64,000 nucleotides of DNA, from positions 1 to 64,000 of the forward strand of contig JAQUXS010000002.1 of NCBI GenBank assembly GCA_028692255.1. Reading direction: 5' to 3'. The stretch is from Clostridium sp. Its GTDB lineage: Bacteria; Bacillota; Clostridia; Clostridiales; Clostridiaceae. A model generated the notes under the pieces. It made no database searches. It was not told the origin of the DNA and worked only from the letters and a program-made list of their open reading frames with translations. The translations under genes and the position numbers were made by a program. This document shows positions 31,101 to 39,801 of this stretch, one piece after another; the stretch's first letter is position 1; each line of letters starts with the position of its first letter.

Positions 31101-32712
31101 TCATAATTGCTTCATTTTCAATTAATTCTTTAGAACCTAATATAAATACAAAATGTGGAGTAAATCTATACGTCTCATAACTTTCATTTCCATCTAATTT
31201 ATTTTTTCTCTCAGAAAGTACATCATAGAAATAAGATAATAATTTATGTGACTCTCCCTTAGTTTTAACCATAAATCTTATTTTTCTCTCATCATCCCAA
31301 ACGTGAGGCAGCCATTTCGCCCACTCCCAGTCTTTTGATTCTCTGCTATCAAACACCGATACTATTTTAACTTCATCTGGAGAATGATTTATGGAAATCT
31401 GAGTTATCATGTTTTTCACTATTTCAAGTATTTTTTTTCTGTTTCCTATTATAGCTGTAAGATTATTATTTTTTATATTTATACTAATAGGCACATTATC
31501 AACAAGATTATACTTATCAGTAAGTTTATCAATTTCATCATAAAGTGGATCTTCTTCAAAAAAGTTTCTATTTTCAGTTTTTATTTTTATTGGAAAATCT
31601 ACATTCCCTAAACCAACTCTAATTTTTAAAAAGTCTTCATCTCCATAGTTCCTCTCCCAAAGACGTATATCTGATTCTTTAACTCTTTTATAACTCTCTT
31701 CAAGATCAGGGTTTTCATTTATCAAAACTAATCTTAAATGTTTTTCTGCCTTTGAAAGTTTTTTATCATTTTCATTCATATAAGCTAAGTATTTACTTTT
31801 TCTTTTCTTACTCTTTTTGGTATACACAATTTTTTGACCAATATAACTTCCTGCGTATACTAAAACACTTGCCCCCATTCCTACAGCAAATATAGGACTT
31901 GAACTTGAATCTTTGCTTCCATAAGATACAGCTAAAGTAGTTATAAAAAATGCAAGTGAAGGAATTATTGTCATCAAACTATACAAAGATGGCTTATTTG
32001 GTACATCTGGAGGATTCACAATCTTTAAATCTTCCTTTTTAATTTCAGGATAAATTCTTGGTGCTTTTTGAACAAAAGGATAATACTTAACTAAACTTTC
32101 CTGTCCTTTGTCTTTTTTTATTGCCTTTGATGCTCCATAAACTAATAGATATTCACCGTGGAATTCTATAACATATCCACATATGTTAATAACATCATTT
32201 TCTAAAAGCATTGATCTGCTTACCATTTTTTTATTTAAAAATGTTTTATTTGTACTGTTTGAATCCACAAGAACATATTTCCCTTTATCCTGAAATATCT
32301 CAGCATGTTTTTCTGATACTTTATTACTTTCAAACAATATATCATTGAAGTTTCCTCTGCCTATGCTAAGTTTAATATTTTCTTTCAAAGGTATTGTACA
32401 TACATTAGCTACGTTATCTAAACAAAATGGAATAATATTAATAATACTTATGTTTCCAAAACCAAACTTAAAAATTTTGCCGTTTTCAAGAATAGTTCGT
32501 ACTTCTTTGCCTTCATATCCTATTAGCTGTAAACTTTTTAATATCCAGTTACCTTTTGCATATTTAATTGTTATTTTAATACGCTCTTCACATTGAGTTT
32601 TTATGTATACTTTAAATTTTTTTCTGTTACCTATAGTAACCCTTTTGTTATTTTTATTTAAAATAACTTCTTCTAAATTTTCACCATAATATATTAGCAA
32701 CTTAATATCCAT
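28126..32712 (-). CDS. essC: T7SS FtsK/SpoIIIE-family ATPase, EssC/YukBA type, with N-terminal FHA domain(s)
   Basis: Three Walker A motifs (GTTGAGKSE, GSAGMGKT, GSAGCGKT); FHA GRGNFNDILFESNKVSEKHAEI; TM pair SLMTIIPSLAFFITTLAV. Confidence 0.95.
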   Translation of the reverse strand: MDIKLLIYYGENLEEVILNKNNKRVTIGNRKKFKVYIKTQCEERIKITIKYAKGNWILKSLQLIGYEGKEVRTILENGKIFKFGFGNISIINIIPFCLDNVANVCTIPLKENIKLSIGRGNFNDILFESNKVSEKHAEIFQDKGKYVLVDSNSTNKTFLNKKMVSRSMLLENDVINICGYVIEFHGEYLLVYGASKAIKKDKGQESLVKYYPFVQKAPRIYPEIKKEDLKIVNPPDVPNKPSLYSLMTIIPSLAFFITTLAVSYGSKDSSSSPIFAVGMGASVLVYAGSYIGQKIVYTKKSKKRKSKYLAYMNENDKKLSKAEKHLRLVLINENPDLEESYKRVKESDIRLWERNYGDEDFLKIRVGLGNVDFPIKIKTENRNFFEEDPLYDEIDKLTDKYNLVDNVPISINIKNNNLTAIIGNRKKILEIVKNMITQISINHSPDEVKIVSVFDSRESKDWEWAKWLPHVWDDERKIRFMVKTKGESHKLLSYFYDVLSERKNKLDGNESYETYRFTPHFVFILGSKELIENEAIMKFLLNVEEDMEITTIFLSDKLGNLPRDCFNIIHVDEGEGISYNIQNSSEKTYFTPDRIDNRILMKYSRLMAPLRIKKDSFSNKLPKSISLFEELDINNPEEIDFSDIWSKSNSDKSLAVPIGIKESGEKFYLDLHQKMHGPHGLIAGTTGAGKSEILQTIIASLGVHFSPEYVNFLLIDYKGGSMSNIFKDMPHVVGIVTNLGGNQSYRAITAIDSEIKRREKILTSLGYNNIDEYQKNYKLLKHSEPLPHLIIIVDEFAQLKQNDPDFITQLVKVAVVGRSLGVHLILATQKPSGIVDPQIETNTNLKICLRVQDTEDSRAVIGKPDAASISNPGRAYIKVGHDIVYELIQSAFSGAKYKKNVAKRENPILMVNLNGTRVDIREKINETTAANETQLSKIIDSIKEYCKDNMDYELKLPWLPPLENKIYLEDIDEISNSEDRADLKVVIGMYDDPYNQCQNILGVDIEKENHIALYGSAGMGKTIFLQTVILELAGKNSPEYLNFYILDCGNGTLNLFGSLVHIGEVVLGSDMDRSKKLLNFIIKEIDSRKRLLSSTSTMSITDYNNKTGNKIPSVIFIIDNINVFISTYPDFLDKLVKIVRDGASLGVHVIYTAITSNSIMNKIKENITYSLAYNLNDKTEYNEIFGRMTSGVSPDKLEGRGLFKLEKVLEFQTALPVKSDEFGWSQKIREKIEEINSRNPHIKVKKLPVLKGILPLHEFLHGNDFLNYTLHGFNYNNMVPIGVNTDNLEGMHLNLLDVDHMVIAGSAGCGKTNFLTAFVMTLAETSKKENNKIYIVDSEDLGMFTLQKLECINAYIETEDQLIKNLKEIKDEISERKIMLRDLRMEFGGKAKNKIIDKKGNIFIVIDTISNFKDRFNEALSNEVEWIINNGKGMGIHVIIADDISQFTRAWEGIAKSIKSCETGIIFNNNIDSVFSNISPGLEYSKKILKQGEGFLIVNKKIVPIKIPTPFEGDMKFLDYINELNNKS

Positions 32713-32750
32713 TTTATTATCACCTATACATTTTTATAATTTTAATATTA

Positions 32751-33542
32751 TTAATGACATACAACTTTGTTTTTCACTCCAACCAATATGACTGAAATGT
32801 TATCAGTTTCTCCTCTGTTTTTTACAATTTGAACTAATTCTTCTGAAGTTTCTTGCAGTGTTTCATTATCAAAATCCTCATTTGCCTTTATATGCTTAGT
32901 CACATCTTTTTTTTCTAATTTATTATAAAAACCATCACTGCATATTATAAAAATTTCATTTTGCTTAATTTCACCAACGGTAAAAAAGATATCCAAATTA
33001 TTTTTTACACCTACACATTGAAGTAATAAATTTTTTTCATTGCTCTTCTTCGCCTCATCTGCTGTCATCATATGATTTTTAACTTTATATGACACATAAG
33101 AATGATCTTCAGTAACCTGAACAATTTCATTCTTTAAGCAATAAATTCTGCTGTCACCAACATGTGCTACATAATATTTACCTTTATATATAAATATCAA
33201 TGATAAGGTTGTCCCAACATTACTTTCTATTTCAATTCCGTATTCTATAATATTTCGATTTATTTCTTTTATTATTTTAGCTAATATCCGTTGTAAATCA
33301 TTTTCTAAGTTTCGTTTTATTAAATATATCAGTTCCTCTTCCCACCACTTTTTTAGTCTTACAATAGCCATTTTGCTTGCAATTTCACCACTAGTTAATC
33401 CACCTAATCCATCGCAGACAACAAACATTCCAAAGTCTTTACCCTCGTACTCTCCAATTTCAACAAGGATATTATCTTGATTTACCTCTCTAACATTTCC
33501 CTTATCGCTAGCAGCTCCAACCATTAAAATAAGTTTTTCCAA
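32751..33542 (-). CDS. PP2C-family Ser/Thr phosphatase
   Basis: SDKGNVREVNQDN, VCDGLGG, AHVGDSRIY, RGETDNISVILV. Confidence 0.92.
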   Translation of the reverse strand: MEKLILMVGAASDKGNVREVNQDNILVEIGEYEGKDFGMFVVCDGLGGLTSGEIASKMAIVRLKKWWEEELIYLIKRNLENDLQRILAKIIKEINRNIIEYGIEIESNVGTTLSLIFIYKGKYYVAHVGDSRIYCLKNEIVQVTEDHSYVSYKVKNHMMTADEAKKSNEKNLLLQCVGVKNNLDIFFTVGEIKQNEIFIICSDGFYNKLEKKDVTKHIKANEDFDNETLQETSEELVQIVKNRGETDNISVILVGVKNKVVCH

Positions 33543-33554
33543 ATAAATGCACCT

Positions 33555-35045
33555 CTAATTAACCTTAAATGTATAGCAAGAATTTGCCATTTTTATAACA
33601 TCATCTTCCTTTATCCTATACAATTCATTACTTTCAAGTTTTTTATCATTTATAAAAGTACCATTTTTAGAATTCAAATCCATTATGTAATACTTTGAAT
33701 TCATATTTCTTATTTCTGCATGTATTTTTCCTATTGCTCGATTATCACTCACGTAATCAACAAGTTCAGGCACTCTTCCTATCTTAAATGTGCTCTTATT
33801 TATATATATTTTTTCAACCATTCCATTTTTGTTCATTAATAAAAATGGAAATTTTTCATTTCTTGTTCCATTTGAATAGGCCATTTGTGATACAATCTCT
33901 CGTTTTGACATTTTTATATCATTTTTAGGATTTGGGAAATTGCAGTCTATCCCTTCTGTATTTTTATTAGTAAAAGACAATGAAGTAGTTTCTCTGTTTT
34001 TCTTTAATTTATAAATATTATTATTTCTAATCCAATTTAATATTAATAAAATAGAAATTATTATGTCTACACTCCATAAACCTATAAGTATTCCATATTT
34101 AACATAATCATCTGTGAAATTTAAAAATATTAGTTCTATAACTGTTAGCACTATTACTATAAATTGAATTATTGATGCGCTTAAAATATACTTAACATTT
34201 AACTTATTATTTTCTTTTTTTTGTTTTTCAAGCATTTCGCTATTATATTTATTTTCTAATTTTTCAGGTTTTTCAATGTCAGTCATTATCATTTCTGTCT
34301 TAGGACTTAATAATTCACTAGGTTCTGATATTTGCGTTATTATTGCATCATTTTCTTTTATATTTTCAGTTAATGTTTTCTTATTTTGTACTAAGTCTGA
34401 CTTTTCCACTTGAGTTTCTTTAGCATCTTCTAATTTTATGTGAGGTTTATCTTCAATTAAGTCTTCTCTGTTATTACCCTCTCTATAAATTTTTAAAAAT
34501 TTTTCAAGTTTTAACAAACTATAATCTTCGTCCCTAAGTACATTTAATATATCTGTTATAAAACTATCATTTTTGTTACTTTCAAAATTTACAACATCAA
34601 CAATTAGCTTCTTGATTAAAGATTTAATTTGTTTTTCCAAATTATTTCCATTATATTCTTCAATAGGTATATACAAAAGGCTTATATCTTCTATATCATT
34701 ATCAAAATAAATATGATCTGGCATAATAACAAAATTTTTATTATTAAAAGAATAGCTATCTACTTGTTTAATTTTTTTCAAAATACTAAGTAATATTTTA
34801 GAGAATTCATTTACCCGTATAATTTTAGATTTCAGATATTCTTCTAAAGTAATTTTATTAGTTATATCATAGAAAATATCTAGACTTTCTTTAGATTTTT
34901 TTAATGTAATTTTTAACAAATCATCTAGCTCATTATTAATTATATTAATTTGATATCCAATAACTTTGCTTGTTTTATCCACAGATAAAATAATATATTT
35001 TTTCTCTATGTTTTTTTCTAAAAAATATAAATTTTCATATTCCAA
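33555..35045 (-). CDS. DUF6382-like N-terminal domain, TM pair, C-terminal FHA domain
   Basis: FHA: FKIGRVPELVDYVSDNRAIGKIHAEIRNMNSKYYIMDLNSKNGTFIND; two central TMs. Confidence 0.82.
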   Translation of the reverse strand: MEYENLYFLEKNIEKKYIILSVDKTSKVIGYQINIINNELDDLLKITLKKSKESLDIFYDITNKITLEEYLKSKIIRVNEFSKILLSILKKIKQVDSYSFNNKNFVIMPDHIYFDNDIEDISLLYIPIEEYNGNNLEKQIKSLIKKLIVDVVNFESNKNDSFITDILNVLRDEDYSLLKLEKFLKIYREGNNREDLIEDKPHIKLEDAKETQVEKSDLVQNKKTLTENIKENDAIITQISEPSELLSPKTEMIMTDIEKPEKLENKYNSEMLEKQKKENNKLNVKYILSASIIQFIVIVLTVIELIFLNFTDDYVKYGILIGLWSVDIIISILLILNWIRNNNIYKLKKNRETTSLSFTNKNTEGIDCNFPNPKNDIKMSKREIVSQMAYSNGTRNEKFPFLLMNKNGMVEKIYINKSTFKIGRVPELVDYVSDNRAIGKIHAEIRNMNSKYYIMDLNSKNGTFINDKKLESNELYRIKEDDVIKMANSCYTFKVN

Positions 35046-35096
35046 TATTCTATTCTCCTTTATATTTTCTACTATAAGTTTATATAAATTAGTTTA

Positions 35097-36440
35097 TTAA
35101 TTATTTAAAAATTCAAACTCACTATTGGCAAAAATAATGCTATCTTCATTCTTAATCTCATACAATTCATCACTATTTATTCTATTACCATTTATGTAAG
35201 TACCATTTTTAGAATTTAGATCCTTCATATAATATCTTTCTCCATCTCTTCTTATCTCAGCATGTATCTTACCTATGGCTCTATTGTCTGAAATATAATC
35301 TACTTCATCAGGTAAACGTCCAATTCTAAAAACATCTTTATCAATGGCTATTTTCTCTACAGTACCTGCCTTTTTACTTACTAAAAATGCTGTTTTATCA
35401 TCAAGCAATTCTGTCTCAAATGACATTTCAGTTACAATTTCTCTATTTGATGTTTCACTGTTTTTAATGCTATCTTTTTTGTTCCTTTTTTTAATAAATC
35501 CTGTATTCAAACTTGTATTTTCCTTATTTAAGCGTTTATTTTTAGCTAGTAAAACTATTACTGAAATCAAATCCAAAACAAGAATAAATGTAACTATTAA
35601 AATGCAGGTAATTGAAAATCTTCCTATATCTATAGCTAATCCAATTATGCCTAATACAATAAGCTGCTCAAAAATTACAAACATTTTTTTTGACAACAAT
35701 TTATTTGTTTCTTTATTTTTTTCAATGCCATTTTCCTTAACTTTAAGTTCTGTACTCTTAACGCTGTCCATGTTTACATTAGTATTTATATCTTTATATT
35801 TTATTTCACTAATTTTTCTATTCTCTTGTTTGGATTTTCCTGTGCCATATACTACTTTTAAATTATCTTCTCCAAATTTATCCATGAACTCTTTAAATTC
35901 AAATATGCTAAAATCATCTTTTCTAATATAGGTTAAAATCTTTTGCAGTATATCTTGTCCACCTTTTTCTTCAATACTTACGTAATCAATAATTAAGTTT
36001 TTAACGACATTTTTATATAAAACATTCATATCATCAGAAGCATTTATTTTAAACGGTAAGTATATTAAATAAATGCTTAAATCTTGTGGATTTACAAATA
36101 TATTTTCCATACTTAACATATATTTTTTCTCATTAAGAAAATAATTTTTACACCCTAAAATACATTTTGCTATGTTTGAAAGTATTGCTATAAACTCATT
36201 TTTCTTAATTGTTCTATCTTTTAAATATTCTTTTATTGATATTTTATTTGTAATATCATATATTACTTTTATCTTGTCATTAAATTGTCTTATCTCTATA
36301 TTTAAAGCCCCTGAAGTAGGATTGTTGTTAATCATTTCTACTTCAAATTCAACTATGTCCTCCTCCTTTTCTAAATATGTCACAATATAATTTCTCATAG
36401 GACTTTTTACAAATTCCAATTTCAAATTATTTTTATCCAT
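35097..36440 (-). CDS. DUF6382-like/TM/FHA protein, paralogue of 33555-35045
   Basis: FHA: FRIGRLPDEVDYISDNRAIGKIHAEIRRDGERYYMKDLNSKNGTYING. Confidence 0.82.
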   Translation of the reverse strand: MDKNNLKLEFVKSPMRNYIVTYLEKEEDIVEFEVEMINNNPTSGALNIEIRQFNDKIKVIYDITNKISIKEYLKDRTIKKNEFIAILSNIAKCILGCKNYFLNEKKYMLSMENIFVNPQDLSIYLIYLPFKINASDDMNVLYKNVVKNLIIDYVSIEEKGGQDILQKILTYIRKDDFSIFEFKEFMDKFGEDNLKVVYGTGKSKQENRKISEIKYKDINTNVNMDSVKSTELKVKENGIEKNKETNKLLSKKMFVIFEQLIVLGIIGLAIDIGRFSITCILIVTFILVLDLISVIVLLAKNKRLNKENTSLNTGFIKKRNKKDSIKNSETSNREIVTEMSFETELLDDKTAFLVSKKAGTVEKIAIDKDVFRIGRLPDEVDYISDNRAIGKIHAEIRRDGERYYMKDLNSKNGTYINGNRINSDELYEIKNEDSIIFANSEFEFLNN

Positions 36441-36445
36441 AATTA

Positions 36446-36733
36446 TTAATTCTCACCTTCATCTAACATAGTTGTATCTTCACATTTCTTTTCAGAAATA
36501 ATCTGTGTATCCTCACATTTGTCATTATTCATTAAATCCACTGTGTCGTATTCATGCATGTTTATAGCTATTTTACTTTTTATATTAGCTTCATTTTTTT
36601 CTAGAATATGCTTGGTCTTATTTGAATTTTTAATTCTTTTCGCTTTTATCCATATAAAATAATATAAAAATGTGCAACTTAACAACATTCCTAATATACC
36701 TACAATTATTTCAACAAAACCCATTGTAACCAT
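36446..36733 (-). CDS. Small single-pass membrane protein with cytosolic Thr-motif tail
   Basis: TM IIVGILGMLLSCTFLYYFIWIKAKR then EYDTVDL, CEDTQII, CEDTTML motifs. Confidence 0.65.
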   Translation of the reverse strand: MVTMGFVEIIVGILGMLLSCTFLYYFIWIKAKRIKNSNKTKHILEKNEANIKSKIAINMHEYDTVDLMNNDKCEDTQIISEKKCEDTTMLDEGEN

Positions 36734-36746
36734 ATCTACATCCCCT

Positions 36747-38675
36747 TTATTTTACTAAGCCTTCATTTTTAATATCATTATATTTTTGTTGCAAATTAAC
36801 AAAATCCACATCATTATTGTTGTGATTCTTTGACATTGTCAGATTATAATACTTTATAAAATTGCTATAATTTCTAGCCTGTACTGGGGTGCCATCTTCA
36901 ATGGAATAATACAAAAGAGCAAGCTGCATATAGCCTTTATAATCTCCAGGAAACAATTGTATTTCCTTTAAAAATGTTTTTTCACTGTCACCATTGTTTC
37001 CTAAATATTTATATATAAGTCCAAGATTGCAGTAAGAATCTGATACTTGGCTGCCAGCTGCAATTGCATTGTTATAATTTTTAAGAGCCATATTCAAATA
37101 ATTTTGATAGTCATTTGGATTTGGTTTCAACTGTACTGCTTTATCATAATATGCCTGTCCAAGTTGCTCATAAAGCACTGTATTATCTTTGTCTATACAT
37201 AATGTATTTGCACTTTCAAGTACTTTTATTTCCATGTCTATGTTATTATCAAAGTCTTCAGGATTATCTCTGTATATACCTGCAAGTGTTATGTAAGCAT
37301 TTATTTTAAAATTCACATCTGAATTTGTTTGAACATAATTTTGAAGATTTTTTACTGATTTCACTATTTCATCTGTTTTTGATATATCCATTGTGCCAAG
37401 TACTTTTGCTACTGGCTTATAATATTTTAATGCCTGTAAATTTTTATTTTTTACTTTTGAAAAATAAGTATAAGCTTGAATATAATTTTCATCTTCAAAA
37501 TAAGACATACCTATCTCGTAAAGAAGATTATCATTTTTTAAAAGCTTTGTGTTTTCATACGTTATGTAATTTTCAATAAAATTTATACTCTGCTTTTGTT
37601 GATGATTTTTAAGATACATCTCTATTATTTTTGTGTATGCATTTACATTATTAGGGTTTTCATTTATTGCACTTTTATATTTATTAATTGCTGTATTTGT
37701 ATTGCCTTTTGATAAAGATGTATCTGCACTTCTAATAGCATCATCATATTCTTTGGCATAACCATTTTTAACTTGAAATATTCCACTTACAAAAAGTACT
37801 AAGGAAATCAAGAAACTTATTGTCATGCAAATTATCCCTATTTTTCTCTTTTTCATTTCACCTTTATATTTTGAATTTAATTTATAAATATTATTAAAAT
37901 CATGCAAAAGTTCTTTTACTGACTGATATCTAAGGGACGGATCTTGCCTTGTACATTTTTCTATTATTATTTCTATTCCTTCAGAAAGTTTAGGATTTAT
38001 ACTTCTAACAAGTTTTATCTCAAATGGTGGATCATTTGGGCCTTTTCCTGTAAGTAAATGGTACAAAGTTACTCCAAAACTATATATATCTGTTCTAGCA
38101 TCTGTTTGAAAATTTCCATATTGTTCCGGTGCTGCATATCCTTTTGTTCCAATATACGTAGTGTCTTTTGAAGCTTCCTCCTTGTATTCTCTTGCAATTC
38201 CAAAATCAATAAGTTTTATCTTTCCGTGGCTTGTAAGCATAAGATTTCCTGGTTTCATATCTCTATATATTATTGGATTTGGCTTTTGTGAGTGTAGATA
38301 ATTCAGCACATCACATATTTGTTTTGCCCATCCTATTACAGTTTTCTCATCTTCACAGCCATCCATTTGAAGTTTTTTATCAAGTGATATTCCATCTATA
38401 AAATCCAATACCACGTAGATATTATCTTCAGTTTCTATAATGTCTACTATCCTTGGAAGTGCAGGATGATCTAATTTCTTTAATATATTCGTTTCTGCCA
38501 TAAGATCAACTTTTTTTAAATTCCCATTTTGTGAATTCTTTTCAACCTGTTTAATTGCCCAGAGTTTTTGTATATTAATATCTTTTGCAAGATAGACTGT
38601 ACTCATGCCACCTTTTCCAAGCACATCAATGATTTGATATCTGTCTGCAAATAACTCATTAACCACCAAATTCAT
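36747..38675 (-). CDS. Membrane Ser/Thr protein kinase (PknB/PrkC-type) with extracytoplasmic TPR domain
   Basis: GKGGMSTVYLA, WAIKQVEK, IYRDMKPGNLM, LIDFGIAREY; TM KIGIICMTISFLISLVLFVSGIF; C-terminal TPRs. Confidence 0.92.
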   Translation of the reverse strand: MNLVVNELFADRYQIIDVLGKGGMSTVYLAKDINIQKLWAIKQVEKNSQNGNLKKVDLMAETNILKKLDHPALPRIVDIIETEDNIYVVLDFIDGISLDKKLQMDGCEDEKTVIGWAKQICDVLNYLHSQKPNPIIYRDMKPGNLMLTSHGKIKLIDFGIAREYKEEASKDTTYIGTKGYAAPEQYGNFQTDARTDIYSFGVTLYHLLTGKGPNDPPFEIKLVRSINPKLSEGIEIIIEKCTRQDPSLRYQSVKELLHDFNNIYKLNSKYKGEMKKRKIGIICMTISFLISLVLFVSGIFQVKNGYAKEYDDAIRSADTSLSKGNTNTAINKYKSAINENPNNVNAYTKIIEMYLKNHQQKQSINFIENYITYENTKLLKNDNLLYEIGMSYFEDENYIQAYTYFSKVKNKNLQALKYYKPVAKVLGTMDISKTDEIVKSVKNLQNYVQTNSDVNFKINAYITLAGIYRDNPEDFDNNIDMEIKVLESANTLCIDKDNTVLYEQLGQAYYDKAVQLKPNPNDYQNYLNMALKNYNNAIAAGSQVSDSYCNLGLIYKYLGNNGDSEKTFLKEIQLFPGDYKGYMQLALLYYSIEDGTPVQARNYSNFIKYYNLTMSKNHNNNDVDFVNLQQKYNDIKNEGLVK

Positions 38676-38695
38676 CTAAAAAACACCTCTTAGTC

Positions 38696-39511
38696 TTATA
38701 TTCCCAAAACTAGCCTTTTTTTTAGTTTTGATAGAAAATTATTTCTGCCCATAAATCCCACAATTATCATTGATATGTTATCCACTTCCCCTCTGTTTTT
38801 AACTACATTCACACACTTTTGTGCACATCCCTGCAGTGTTTCATTGTTAATTTCTTTTAAACTTTTTATATTGTTCAATAGTTCTTTTTCTTGAATTTTA
38901 TTGTATAAACCATCACAACATAATATAAAAAAGTCATTTTTATATATTTTCCCCATTGCTTTATATATATCAATATTTTTCTTAACACCTATACACTGAG
39001 TTAAAATATGTTTTTTAGGATTATTCCTGGCTTCCTCTTTTGTCATAGTCTTATTTTTAACGCTCATAGCAACATATGTATGGTCTTCAGTTAACTGATT
39101 GATTTTACTATTTAATTTATATATTCTGCTGTCACCAACATGAACAATAAAATATTTAATATTTAAAAATAGCAGTGCAGAAACGGTTGTCCCAAGTTTT
39201 ATGGACATGTCTTGTCCATATTTAATAATTCTGTTATTAACTTCATTAAGTGCATTACTCATTAAATTTATAACTTTTTTTTCACTTAAATCCTCCGTTA
39301 CAACTTGAAAATTATTTTTAAACCACTCTTTAAAATATTTCACTGCTATAGAACTTGCCACTTCACCATTAGATAACCCTCCTATACCATCACACATTAC
39401 AAAAAGCGCACAATTTTTTTTTTGATTTTGGTATATTTTAATCAAAAAGTTATCCTGATTTAATTTTTTTACGTTTCCTTTATCACTAACAGCTCCAACA
39501 ACTATTCCCAT
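38696..39511 (-). CDS. PP2C-family Ser/Thr phosphatase, second copy
   Basis: SDKGNVKKLNQDN, MCDGIGG, VHVGDSRIY, RGEVDNISMIIV. Confidence 0.92.
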   Translation of the reverse strand: MGIVVGAVSDKGNVKKLNQDNFLIKIYQNQKKNCALFVMCDGIGGLSNGEVASSIAVKYFKEWFKNNFQVVTEDLSEKKVINLMSNALNEVNNRIIKYGQDMSIKLGTTVSALLFLNIKYFIVHVGDSRIYKLNSKINQLTEDHTYVAMSVKNKTMTKEEARNNPKKHILTQCIGVKKNIDIYKAMGKIYKNDFFILCCDGLYNKIQEKELLNNIKSLKEINNETLQGCAQKCVNVVKNRGEVDNISMIIVGFMGRNNFLSKLKKRLVLGI

Positions 39512-39801
39512 ATGTACTCCTTAATTGTATTAAATACATTTTTATGCACTGTAAACAATAACCATAATAGCATTATTTACTTAATAATTCCAGTAGTTTT
39601 ATCAAATTTTAAAATTATTTTCAAACAAAAATTAAACTTATCTATTTTCATTTTCTTTAATTTTTTTAAATTAATTCAACAAATCACTTGATTTTTATTT
39701 TCATATTACATAATATATATCATATGGTAATATATATCATAATTTAATTTTTACTATTAAAATTTTAATAATTTTTATAATAACTAAGGGGGAACCATTT
39801 T

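Noticed and set aside
35344-35931. 195-aa plus-strand ORF antisense to the FHA protein
   Set aside because: Opposite strand of a clear FHA-domain gene; S/F/L-rich composition expected from AT-rich antisense
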